Assembly (NCBI GenBank): GCA_018823905.1
Contig: JAHJHL010000033.1
Coordinates: forward strand, 31,938-95,937
Length of the DNA: 64,000 nucleotides
Reading direction: 5' to 3'
Source: Alphaproteobacteria bacterium
GTDB taxonomy: Bacteria; Pseudomonadota; Alphaproteobacteria; Sphingomonadales; Sphingomonadaceae
In this document: positions 7,541-16,246 of the stretch, piece after piece
Position numbering within the stretch: the first letter of the stretch is position 1
How the letters are laid out: each line of letters starts with the position of its first letter
Position numbers and translations under genes: made by a program
The notes under the pieces: model-generated
Seen by the model: only the letters and a program-made list of their open reading frames with translations
Database searches by the model: none
What the model was told of the DNA's origin: nothing

Positions 7541-10051
7541 TTGAGTCTGTCACGCGCAGCAGTCTTGGCGCTGGGGGCGACGTCGCTCGTCGCGCTCCTT
7601 GCCCCCAATTTTATCGAACGCGCCGCCGCCCAAACGGCTGACGCGGCAATGAATGCGCTGGCCACACCCGAAAACTGGCCCGCGCGCGCCGTGACGGTTG
7701 TTGCCGATCCGGCGGTGGAACGCCGGGTGGACGCGCTGCTGGCCGCCATGTCGATCGAGCAGAAGGTCGGGCAGATCATCCAGGCCGACATCGCCAGTGT
7801 CACGCCCGACGACGTTTATCGCTATCATCTCGGCTCGGTGCTCAACGGCGGCAATTCGGATCCGGGCGGGCGCTATAATGCGCCGGCGAAGGACTGGCTG
7901 GCCGCCGCGGACGCCTTTTACGCCGCGTCGATGAAGCGTCATGGCACGCTGCCCAGAATCCCGGTGATCTGGGGCAGCGATGCGGTCCACGGCCACAACA
8001 ATGTCGTCGGCGCGACGCTGTTTCCGCACAATATCGGGCTGGGCGCAGCACGGAATCCCGATCTCATCCGGCGGATCGGCGCCGCGACCGCGATCGAGAT
8101 GCGCGTGACCGGGCTCGACTGGACCTTTGCCCCGACACTGGCCGTCGTCCGTGACGACCGCTGGGGCCGCACCTATGAGGGCTTTGGCGAGACCCCCGAA
8201 ATCGCGACCAGCTATGCTGCGCCGCTGATCGAAGGTTTGCAGGGCCGAATCGGCGACAAGGACTGGCTGCGCGGGCCGCATATTGTCGCCACCGCCAAAC
8301 ATTTCCTCGGCGACGGCGGCACCAGCGGCGGCAAGGATCAGGGCGACGCCGTGATGCCCGAAGCGCAACTCCGCGACCTGTTCAGCCCGCCCTATCTCCC
8401 TGCGCTCGACGCGGGCGTGCAGTCGGTGATGATCAGCTTCTCGAGCTGGAACGGCGTAAAAATGCATGGGCATCAGTCGCTGATGACCGGCGTGATGAAG
8501 GACCGCTGGAATTTCGACGGCTTTCTCGTCGGCGATTGGAACGGCCATGGCCAGGTCGCCGGCTGCACTGCCACCGATTGTCCGCAATCGGTGATCGCCG
8601 GGCTCGATATGTATATGGCGCCCGACAGCTGGAAAGACCTGTACCGCACCACGCTCGCCCATGCGCAGAGCGGAACGTTGCCGCTAGAGAAGCTCGACGA
8701 CGCGGTACGCCGTGTCCTGCGCGTCAAGGTCCGCGCCGGCATGTTCGAAGCGGGCAAGCCGTCGTCGCGACCCTATGGCGGCCGGTTCGAACTGCTCGGG
8801 AGCAAGGAGCACCGCGCCCTGGCGCGCGAGGCGGTGCGCGAATCGCTCGTCCTGCTTAAAAACGCTGGCGGATTGCTGCCGCTCAAGGCGGGTAGCCATA
8901 TATTGGTCGCGGGCGACGGCGCCGACAATCTGACCAAGCAGACCGGCGGCTGGACGCTCAGCTGGCAAGGCACCGGGACCAAGCGCAGCGATTTCCCTAA
9001 TGCCCAGTCGATCTGGGAAGGGATCGACGCGGCGGTCAAGGCCGCTGGCGGTACCGCGACCCTGTCGGCCGATGGCCGTTACGCCCGCAAGCCGGACGTC
9101 GCGATCGTCGTGTTTGGTGAGGATCCCTATGCCGAATTCCAGGGCGATCGTCCCGATGTCGGCTATGACGACGCCAAAAACCTGGCCTTGCTGCGTTCGC
9201 TCAAGGCGGCGGGTGTCCCGACGGTTTCGGTGTTCCTGTCGGGGCGCGCCATGTGGGTCAATCCCTTCCTCAACACGTCGGATGCGTTCGTCGCGGCCTG
9301 GCTGCCGGGATCGGAAGGCGGCGGCGTGGCGGACATTTTGTTCGGCAAGGCCGATTTCCGCGGCAAGCTGCCCTACAGCTGGCCGCGATCGAGCGATCAG
9401 ACCGCGGTCAATATCGGCGACGCCAACTATGATCCGCTGTTTGCCTATGGCTATGGCCTAACCTTCGCGGACAAGGGCGATCTCGCACCGCTACCCGAAC
9501 AACGCGCAACCGCGGCGATAGAGGATCCCGGCACTCTGTTCGCGGCCGGAAAGCCGGGGAGCGGCCGCCGCATGTTGCTAGGCGCGCCCGGCGCGCTGTC
9601 GACCAATCCCGGCCCGCAATTGATCGAAGCGCGCGCCGCCGACCGGACAGCGCAGGAGGATTCGGTACGTCTCCGCTGGACGGGGGCGGGGCATGCCGTT
9701 GCGACAATTGTCCAGGACACGCCTGCCGATCTGACCCGCCAGACCAACGGCGACCTCGCGCTGGAACTTGAGTTAAAGGTCAACGCGGCCCCGTCCGCCG
9801 ACGTCAGCCTCCTGATGGGATGCGGCGCGAGCTGTGCGGGGGGCATCCCGGTGCGCAGCCTGCTCACGGAAGCAGCGAAATCAGAAAAATGGACGCGCAT
9901 CGCGGTGCCGCTGCGCTGCTTCGAAAAGGCCGGGGTCGACATGGCCCGCGTCGAGACGCCGCTGACTTTCGCGACTGCCGGCAGTCTCGACATCACCTTG
10001 TCCTCGGCGCGCATCGTCTCGCCGTCGGGCCCACAACTTGCATGCAAATAA
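7541..10051 (+). CDS. Glycoside hydrolase family 3 beta-glucosidase, exported
   Basis: Retaining beta-glucosidase or exo-beta-glucanase of 836 aa that releases glucose from cello-oligosaccharides, probably in the periplasm. The frame opens at 7496, but that would place both operators inside the gene. The TTG at 7541 has a strong GGAGAGG ahead of it and gives a clean signal peptide (SLSRAAVLALGATSLVALL). The N-terminal TIM-barrel has IPVIWGSDAVHGHNN, TAKHFLGDGGTSGGKDQG and the nucleophile segment FLVGDWNGHGQ (Asp about 332). The second alpha/beta domain has SLVLLKNAGGLLPL and PDVAIVVFGEDPYAEFQGD. A C-terminal extension resembles the ExoP-like galactose-binding domain of proteobacterial GH3 enzymes. 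The receptor gene follows after 23 bp. Confidence 0.94.
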   Translation: MSLSRAAVLALGATSLVALLAPNFIERAAAQTADAAMNALATPENWPARAVTVVADPAVERRVDALLAAMSIEQKVGQIIQADIASVTPDDVYRYHLGSVLNGGNSDPGGRYNAPAKDWLAAADAFYAASMKRHGTLPRIPVIWGSDAVHGHNNVVGATLFPHNIGLGAARNPDLIRRIGAATAIEMRVTGLDWTFAPTLAVVRDDRWGRTYEGFGETPEIATSYAAPLIEGLQGRIGDKDWLRGPHIVATAKHFLGDGGTSGGKDQGDAVMPEAQLRDLFSPPYLPALDAGVQSVMISFSSWNGVKMHGHQSLMTGVMKDRWNFDGFLVGDWNGHGQVAGCTATDCPQSVIAGLDMYMAPDSWKDLYRTTLAHAQSGTLPLEKLDDAVRRVLRVKVRAGMFEAGKPSSRPYGGRFELLGSKEHRALAREAVRESLVLLKNAGGLLPLKAGSHILVAGDGADNLTKQTGGWTLSWQGTGTKRSDFPNAQSIWEGIDAAVKAAGGTATLSADGRYARKPDVAIVVFGEDPYAEFQGDRPDVGYDDAKNLALLRSLKAAGVPTVSVFLSGRAMWVNPFLNTSDAFVAAWLPGSEGGGVADILFGKADFRGKLPYSWPRSSDQTAVNIGDANYDPLFAYGYGLTFADKGDLAPLPEQRATAAIEDPGTLFAAGKPGSGRRMLLGAPGALSTNPGPQLIEARAADRTAQEDSVRLRWTGAGHAVATIVQDTPADLTRQTNGDLALELELKVNAAPSADVSLLMGCGASCAGGIPVRSLLTEAAKSEKWTRIAVPLRCFEKAGVDMARVETPLTFATAGSLDITLSSARIVSPSGPQLACK

Positions 10052-10074
10052 CAAGACAAACTAGGGAGGATGTT

Positions 10075-12705
10075 ATGAACAAGGGTATTTTCGGGCGTTC
10101 CGCGCTGTTGGTGCTGCTTTCCACCGTCGCCACCATTCCGGCTTATGCGCAGGAACCGGTGGCCACCGAAACGGCGGCCGAGGATCGCGACGATATCATC
10201 GTCGTCACCGCGAACCGCCGCGAGGAAAATCTGCAGGATGTGTCGGGCGTCGTGCAAACGCTGGGCGCCGACCAGTTGCGCCGCGATGGCATCAGTGATC
10301 TGCGCAATCTGCAGGTCGCTATCCCCGGCCTCAGCATCTCCAATCAGGAGGGCAATGTCGAAATCTTCATCCGCGGCGTGGGTTCGGCGAACAGCACCGA
10401 GCTGGGCGATCCCGGCGCGGCGCCGCACCTCAACGGGACCTATATTCCGCGCCCGCGCGGGTTGGGGCTGATGTTCTATGACCTTGAACGCGTTGAGGTG
10501 AACAAGGGGCCGCAAGGCACGCTCTATGGCCGCAACGCGGTTGCCGGTACGCTCAACATCATCACCGCGAAACCGCGGCTCGGTGAATTTGGCGGCTATG
10601 CGCAGGCCGAGTTCGGCAACCGTTCCTCCTACGGCGCCGAGGGGGCGATCAATATTCCGCTCGGCGAAACCTTCGCGCTGCGCGCCGCGGGCTATTACAT
10701 CAATCGCGACTTCGGCTTCAAAAATGTCTCGACCGGCGCGCTCGCTAGCGGACTGAAGCCCGCAGGCCTCGAAGAGAATTACGCCGGCCGTCTGTCGCTG
10801 CTCTGGGAACCGAGCGACCAGCTCAGCATCTCGATCGTCGGCGACTATGGCAAGGAAACTGGTACCGGCTATCCCGGCGCGAACATCTTCAGCGCCGTTC
10901 AGGCGACCGGCCTCCGCCCCGACAAGCTCAACCTGAAAAATGTCGTCTATCGCGGCCTACAGGGCGAAATGGAAAACGAACTGTGGGGTGTGCAGGGCAA
11001 GATCAACTATGACTTCGGCAGTTTTGGCGCCGAGCTGACCGGCAGCTATCGGTCGGTCGATTTCTACCAGGTCAATGCGTCGAGCGAAGGCATCGATTAT
11101 CCGGGCCGCGACCTTTCGGCGGTCCTTTACGACAATTTCTCGGGCAATTTCTGGCAGACCAAATCGAAGAGTCAGGTCTATGAGGCGCGGGTGTTTGCCA
11201 ATGAGGATCAGCGCTTCCGTTGGAACCTTGGTGGCTTCTACTTCAATGAAGACCAGGCCGTTGGCTATCTCGCGCTCGCCGACCGGGGCTATTGCTGTTA
11301 CTCTGGAACCGAGTTCACGATGCCCGACGTCAACGGCGAGAGCTATGCCTTCTATGCCGATGGCACCTTCGACGTCACCGACCGGCTACGCTTCCTCGGC
11401 GGCATTCGCTACACCGATGAGAAAAAATCGCGCTATGGCATCGGCGGTAACTGGGCGCTGACGCTGGGCGGCGAAGATTTCGCCTGCTGCTTTGCGACCC
11501 GCCTTGGCACCGAAGGCTTCAAGCCCAACCTGCTCGACCGGCCGAATTTCGACGTCACCGGGATCAACACGCCGCAGGGACTGGCGCAATTCCTGATCGA
11601 AGGCATCAAGACGCCGGGGCTGCGCGACACGCTGATCCAGCAGATCGGCGCGATCGCCAACGGCACCAACCCGAACGGCACTTGCATCGACCGCCCCGAC
11701 ATCGACAATGGTTTCGTCAACTGCCCGGCGCTCAACCCGTCGAACACGAATGGCGGGTTCAGCTATGCGAACCTGACCATCCCGGGCCAGCAGATCGGCA
11801 GTTCGAAGTTCAACTTCGTCGATTGGCGCGCGGGCATCGAATTCGACGTCAGCGACGACAATATGCTCTATGCCAAGGTTTCGACCGGACACAAATCGGG
11901 CGGCTTCAACGACAGCTTCAACGGATCGACGATCCCCGAAACCTTCAGCCCCGAAAAGCTGCTCGTTTATGAAGTCGGCAGCCGCAACAGCTTCGACGCC
12001 TTTGGGCGGCGGGCGGTCTTGAACCTCACTGGCTTCTATTACGACTATTCGAACCAGGTGTTTCAGGATCTCACCTGTATCAACCTCGACAGCACCCAGA
12101 CCCCGCCGGTCTGCAACGGCTATTCGCTGGTCAACCGCAACATCGGCGCATCGCGCATCTATGGTGCCGAAGCCGAGTTGCGTTTGAACCTGCCGGGCAA
12201 TTTCGGGCTCGACATCAATGCCGCCTATCTCGACACCAAGATCACGCGCGGCACCGTGGCCGATGCGCGCGCGCAGGATTTTGGCGCGGGCGGCAATTCG
12301 CCGCTGATCAGCCTGGTCGGCAACCCTTTGCCGCTGTCGTCGAAGATGAACGTCAGCGCGCGGCTGTCGCAGTGGTTCGACGTGGGGCCGGGCCGTCTCG
12401 ATTGGCAGGCGCTGCTCAACTACCGCTCGTCCTACTTCCTCAGCCAGTTCAACGAGGATGATATCGTGTTCCTGAGCGGGGCGCGGCAGACGTCGCTGGC
12501 GGCGGGTTTCCCTGACCGGCAAAAGGGCTATGCGACGCTCAATCTGGGGATCGGTTATACGATCGACAATTTCCGCCTCGAAGCCTGGGCGAGCAACTTC
12601 CTCAACGAAGAAGTCTCACAAAAGGCGCTGGTCGGTTCGTCGCTGAACATCCGCTTCCTGAACGACGCGCGCAGCTATGGTCTGCGAGCGCGGGTGACCT
12701 TCTAA
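10075..12705 (+). CDS. TonB-dependent outer-membrane receptor
   Basis: Outer-membrane beta-barrel of 876 aa that imports a substrate using TonB energy. The start at 10075 is chosen because it follows a strong GGAGGA and begins a signal peptide (MNKGIFGRSALLVLLS). The frame is open further upstream, inside the GH3 gene, but that part is a shadow. A TonB-box-like DDIIVVTANRREE stretch follows the signal. The plug domain has NLQVAIPGLSISNQ, FIRGVGSANS and VEVNKGPQGTLYGRNAVAGT. The barrel ends in YGLRARVTF with a terminal Phe. No N-terminal secretin/STN signalling domain is present. Placed between the GH3 gene and two sugar transporters, it probably takes up cello-oligosaccharides. Confidence 0.94.
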   Translation: MNKGIFGRSALLVLLSTVATIPAYAQEPVATETAAEDRDDIIVVTANRREENLQDVSGVVQTLGADQLRRDGISDLRNLQVAIPGLSISNQEGNVEIFIRGVGSANSTELGDPGAAPHLNGTYIPRPRGLGLMFYDLERVEVNKGPQGTLYGRNAVAGTLNIITAKPRLGEFGGYAQAEFGNRSSYGAEGAINIPLGETFALRAAGYYINRDFGFKNVSTGALASGLKPAGLEENYAGRLSLLWEPSDQLSISIVGDYGKETGTGYPGANIFSAVQATGLRPDKLNLKNVVYRGLQGEMENELWGVQGKINYDFGSFGAELTGSYRSVDFYQVNASSEGIDYPGRDLSAVLYDNFSGNFWQTKSKSQVYEARVFANEDQRFRWNLGGFYFNEDQAVGYLALADRGYCCYSGTEFTMPDVNGESYAFYADGTFDVTDRLRFLGGIRYTDEKKSRYGIGGNWALTLGGEDFACCFATRLGTEGFKPNLLDRPNFDVTGINTPQGLAQFLIEGIKTPGLRDTLIQQIGAIANGTNPNGTCIDRPDIDNGFVNCPALNPSNTNGGFSYANLTIPGQQIGSSKFNFVDWRAGIEFDVSDDNMLYAKVSTGHKSGGFNDSFNGSTIPETFSPEKLLVYEVGSRNSFDAFGRRAVLNLTGFYYDYSNQVFQDLTCINLDSTQTPPVCNGYSLVNRNIGASRIYGAEAELRLNLPGNFGLDINAAYLDTKITRGTVADARAQDFGAGGNSPLISLVGNPLPLSSKMNVSARLSQWFDVGPGRLDWQALLNYRSSYFLSQFNEDDIVFLSGARQTSLAAGFPDRQKGYATLNLGIGYTIDNFRLEAWASNFLNEEVSQKALVGSSLNIRFLNDARSYGLRARVTF

Positions 12706-12713
12706 AAAAGGGG

Positions 12714-12748
12714 CAGCCGCCCGGGCCGCGACGCGGTCTGGGCGGCTG
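12714..12748 (+). terminator. Hairpin after the TonB receptor gene
   Basis: Arms CAGCCGCCC (12714-12722) and GGGCGGCTG (12740-12748) can extend inward as a GC-rich hairpin starting 9 bp after the receptor stop. The T-run is weak, so it may only reduce read-through into the MFS gene. Confidence 0.55.
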
Positions 12749-12830
12749 TATTATGCCGGTTGGTAACGCTATGCAGGCTGTAGGTTGGCAATGGGCGGCG
12801 TGCCCAAGCGGAGGCTTGAAAGCATTGGCG

Positions 12831-14024
12831 ATGGACAATGGGGCCGGGGGAGCGGCGCGGCAGCCGCTTGGCTTCCTGCTTCTCTATGCGCTCGCCTACG
12901 CGGGCGGCGTTACGGCCTACACCCCCTTTCTCATGCTCGTCCTGCCGGCGCGGATCACCGAACTCGCCGGTGCCGACGATATTGTCTGGCTGGGCTATAT
13001 CGTGTTTGCGGGCGCGGTCGCGGCCAGCGTTTCGGGCGTCCTGTCGGGATGGCTGAGCGACCGCACCAACAGCCGCCGTTTGTGGGTCGCCGTTGGCATG
13101 GTCGCGACGATCCTGCTCCAGCTTGCCATGATGCAGTGCGACAGCATCGGCGCCCTGCTCTGGTTAGTCGTGGCGTGGCAACTGGCGCTCAACCTGATGC
13201 TCGTGCCGCTGATCGCGTGGGCGGGCGACTTCGTTCCCGACACGCAGAAAGGGCTGCTCGGCGGCCTGCTCTCGATTGCGCCCGCGCTGGGCGCCTGGTC
13301 GGGCATCTTGTTTGCCGCCGGAGCGGCGGCGTCGTTCGAGGGCAAAGCCGTGATCATCGCGGCGATGACCGCTGCGTTGATGCTGCCGTTGCTGCTTTTG
13401 GGCCAGCCGCGACGCCTGACAGCCTCGCCGGACGTATCACCGGCGAGCCAAGCGACGTCGTCGCACCTCCAATCCGCCGCGGTTCGCATGTGGGTCGCGC
13501 GCCTCCTGATGCAGATTTCCGGCGCGGCGCTCGCCAGCTATCTCTATTTCTGGCTCCGCGCGCTCGACCCCGCCATGGGGGATGGGGAAAAGACCATCTT
13601 GTTCGCGGGCGGCCTATCGGCGTCGATCGTCGTTGCGTTGTTCCTCGGCCGCTGGTCGGACAGATATGGGCATCCTTTTGCGGTCTTGTCGTTGATTGCC
13701 GCGCTCGCGGGTTTTGCGCTCGCCGCGATGGCGCTGGCCGACGACCCGGCGATGGCAAAGCTTGCCTATGTCCTGTTCGCGATCGCGGGCGCGACCTTTC
13801 TGGCGCTCCATGCCAGCCAGACGCTTCGTGTCCTGCGCGACCCCGCACAGCGCGGGCTGGGCATCGGGCTGTTCAACCTGACCAACACCGCGCCGTCGCT
13901 CGTCATGCCCTGGATCGCCATCTCGGTGGTTCCGGGTTTCGGCTTCGGCAAGCTGTTTCTGGTGCTCGCCCTGCTCGCCCTGTGCGCCGCCGCGCTGCTG
14001 GCGACGATGCCGCGCGATGTTTGA
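12831..14024 (+). CDS. MFS transporter, probable sugar permease
   Basis: Inner-membrane carrier of about 397 aa with roughly twelve hydrophobic segments. The start is placed at the ATG at 12831 (MDNGAGGAARQPLGFLLLYA), as residues encoded from 12753 are not membrane-like. The loop SGWLSDRTNSRR between helices 2 and 3 is the MFS motif A, and a related GRWSDRYGHPF occurs in the second half. It resembles GPH or maltose-type permeases but no close family is claimed. It lies in the same direction as the receptor and beta-glucosidase genes and probably takes their product across the inner membrane. Confidence 0.85.
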   Translation: MDNGAGGAARQPLGFLLLYALAYAGGVTAYTPFLMLVLPARITELAGADDIVWLGYIVFAGAVAASVSGVLSGWLSDRTNSRRLWVAVGMVATILLQLAMMQCDSIGALLWLVVAWQLALNLMLVPLIAWAGDFVPDTQKGLLGGLLSIAPALGAWSGILFAAGAAASFEGKAVIIAAMTAALMLPLLLLGQPRRLTASPDVSPASQATSSHLQSAAVRMWVARLLMQISGAALASYLYFWLRALDPAMGDGEKTILFAGGLSASIVVALFLGRWSDRYGHPFAVLSLIAALAGFALAAMALADDPAMAKLAYVLFAIAGATFLALHASQTLRVLRDPAQRGLGIGLFNLTNTAPSLVMPWIAISVVPGFGFGKLFLVLALLALCAAALLATMPRDV

Positions 14025-14141
14025 TGCGCCAGCGCCCTTGCTTGGGCGAGCAATCGTGCCGCACGGTCCAACCGGCAGACAAGCGAGACTTTGTTCGGAT
14101 TATCGGGCAGCATGCCCACACCGCTTGAGGGAGACATAGAC

Positions 14142-15437
14142 ATGGCGATTGTGCCGCAGGATAGAGCGATGGAAGCGGGCAGGGGAACCGAGCCGGGCGG
14201 CCATGTCGATGCCCCCGAGCTACGCCTGTTCGTGATGGGCCTGTTTTTCATCTTCGGCGGCATCACGTCGCTGAACGACGTGCTGATCCCCAAGCTTAAG
14301 GAGCTGTTCACGCTCAATTACACGCAGGCGATGTTGGTGCAGTTCTGCTTCTTCACCGCCTATCTGCTGATCGGTATCCCGGGCGCCAAGCTGGTCAAAA
14401 GGATCGGCTATATGCGCGGCGCCGTCGCCGGACTGGTGACGATGATGGTCGGCTGCCTGCTCTTCATCCCGGCATCGCAGACCGCGACCTATGGGCTGTT
14501 TCTCTTCGCGCTGTTCGTCCTCGCCAGCGGGGTGGTGATCGTGCAGGTCGTCGCCAACCCGCTGATTTCGCTGCTGGGCAAACCCCAGACCGCGCATAGC
14601 CGCCTGACCTTTGCGCAGGCGTTCAACTCGCTCGGGACCACCATCTTCCCGCTCGTCGGCGCGGGCCTGATCCTCGGCTCGCTCAAGGATGTGTCGGCCG
14701 AGGATCTGTCGGGCACCGCGCTGGACGCTTATCGCGTCGCCGAGAGTCAGGCGATCGTTCACGGCTATCTCGGGATCGCGGCGGCGCTCGCGGTCGTTGC
14801 CGTGGCGGTGTGGATGTTCCGGGGGCGGCTCAAGGACGAAAAGCATGAAGCCAGCAGCGGCTTTGCGGGCCTCGATCTTCTCAAGCGGCCACGCTTCAGC
14901 TTCGGCGCGCTGTGCATCTTCCTCTATGTCGGCGCCGAGGTGTCGATCGGCTCGCTGGTCATCAACTATCTCGCGCTCGATCGCGTGCTGGGTCAGCCCG
15001 AGTCCGCCATCGGCTGGATGATTGCGCTCTATTGGGGCGGCGCGATGCTCGGGCGCTTCATCGGCTCTGGTGTCATGTATCTCGGCGTCAGTCCCGGCAA
15101 ATTGCTCGCAGCGGTGGCGGTCGGCGCCATCACGCTGATCCTCGTCTCCGCCAGCAGCAGCGGGACGGTCGCGGCCTATTCGCTGCTCGCGATTGGACTG
15201 ACCAACGCGATCATGTTCCCGACGATCTTCAGCCTCGCGTCCGAAAAGCTTGGGCCTCGCGCGGCGGACGGGTCGGGGATCATCAACATCGCGATCTTCG
15301 GTGGCGCCGTCGTCCCGCTCGCGACCGGCGCGCTCGCCGATCTGACGGGCAGTCTGGCGCTGGCGTTGTTGCTGCCCGCCCTTTGCTATGCGGTGATCGC
15401 ATGCTTTGGCTACTACGCCCGGCGCCCGGCGGCGTAG
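14142..15437 (+). CDS. Sugar MFS transporter of the FucP/GluP type
   Basis: Inner-membrane sugar:H+ or sugar:Na+ symporter of 431 aa. The ATG at 14142 is preferred over the one at 14091, as it follows a GAGGGAG. FucP-family features are visible: FFIFGGITSLNDVLIPKLK in helix 1, FFTAYLLIGIPGAKLVKRIGY, the VVANPLISLLGKP loop, and LTFAQAFNSLGTTIFP. The second half has EVSIGSLVINYL and LTNAIMFPTIFSLA. Related proteins carry glucose, galactose or fucose; glucose from the beta-glucosidase is the natural guess here. It closes the beta-glucan locus, 117 bp after the other MFS gene. Confidence 0.9.
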   Translation: MAIVPQDRAMEAGRGTEPGGHVDAPELRLFVMGLFFIFGGITSLNDVLIPKLKELFTLNYTQAMLVQFCFFTAYLLIGIPGAKLVKRIGYMRGAVAGLVTMMVGCLLFIPASQTATYGLFLFALFVLASGVVIVQVVANPLISLLGKPQTAHSRLTFAQAFNSLGTTIFPLVGAGLILGSLKDVSAEDLSGTALDAYRVAESQAIVHGYLGIAAALAVVAVAVWMFRGRLKDEKHEASSGFAGLDLLKRPRFSFGALCIFLYVGAEVSIGSLVINYLALDRVLGQPESAIGWMIALYWGGAMLGRFIGSGVMYLGVSPGKLLAAVAVGAITLILVSASSSGTVAAYSLLAIGLTNAIMFPTIFSLASEKLGPRAADGSGIINIAIFGGAVVPLATGALADLTGSLALALLLPALCYAVIACFGYYARRPAA

Positions 15438-15487
15438 CACGCGCGGTGGATTTGGATAAATGACGTAGGCGCGACTATGGTTCGTGA

Positions 15488-16246
15488 ATGTCGTTCTCCA
15501 AACCAGCCATCGCCAGCCGGTTGACGTCCCCTGCGCCGCTGCGCGCGTTGGACGCCAGCCTTTTGCTCGATTTCGACGGGACGCTTGTCGAACTTGTCGA
15601 CCGTCCCGACGCCGTCGTTGCCGACCTGCCCCTCAAAGCCCTGCTCGACCGATTGGCCGGAACCTTCGAAGGACGCATAGCTTTGGTAAGTGGGCGCTCG
15701 ATCGCGCAGCTGTTAGACTTTTTCGGAAACGCGCTGACCCGATTTGGATTTGTCGGAAGCCATGGCGCGGAGGTCCAGGTCGGTGTGCAGCGGGTCGCGC
15801 CCGTGCGCCCGGCGGCGCTTGATGCGGTGGAACGGTCGATGCGATCGGCATTTGGTCAAGAGGAAGGGATCATCGTTGAACCCAAGTCGCTCGGTGTCGC
15901 GTTACACTATCGCCTCGCGCCAGCGGCCGAAACGAAGGTTCGGTCATTTGCAAGCGAGCTGGCCGAGGCGAGCGGACTCATGATCCAGGAAGGCAAGATG
16001 ATGATCGAACTTCGCGCTTCCGGGCATGACAAGGGGACAGGGATTGTCGATTTGATGGCGCATGCCCCCTTCTTTGGCACGCGCCCGATCTTCATCGGCG
16101 ACGATCTCACCGACGAAGCGGGCTTTGCCGCTGCCGAACGTCTGGGCGGATTCGGCGTTGTGGTCGGGACGGAACGGCCAACCGCGGCTCGCTATCGGCT
16201 GGGCGATGTGGCCGCCGTGCGCCATTGGCTGGGCGAAGCGACATGA
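15488..16246 (+). CDS. otsB: Trehalose-6-phosphate phosphatase
   Basis: HAD-superfamily phosphatase of 252 aa that removes phosphate from trehalose-6-phosphate in the last step of trehalose synthesis. The nucleophile motif LLLDFDGTLVELVDRPDA lies near residues 26-43. RIALVSGRSIAQL is motif II, and IFIGDDLTDEAGF near the C-terminus is motif IV. FVGSHGAEVQVG belongs to the trehalose-phosphatase cap. The length is typical. The stop overlaps the start of the GH15 gene (ATGA), and otsA follows, so all three are probably one transcript. Confidence 0.93.
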   Translation: MSFSKPAIASRLTSPAPLRALDASLLLDFDGTLVELVDRPDAVVADLPLKALLDRLAGTFEGRIALVSGRSIAQLLDFFGNALTRFGFVGSHGAEVQVGVQRVAPVRPAALDAVERSMRSAFGQEEGIIVEPKSLGVALHYRLAPAAETKVRSFASELAEASGLMIQEGKMMIELRASGHDKGTGIVDLMAHAPFFGTRPIFIGDDLTDEAGFAAAERLGGFGVVVGTERPTAARYRLGDVAAVRHWLGEAT

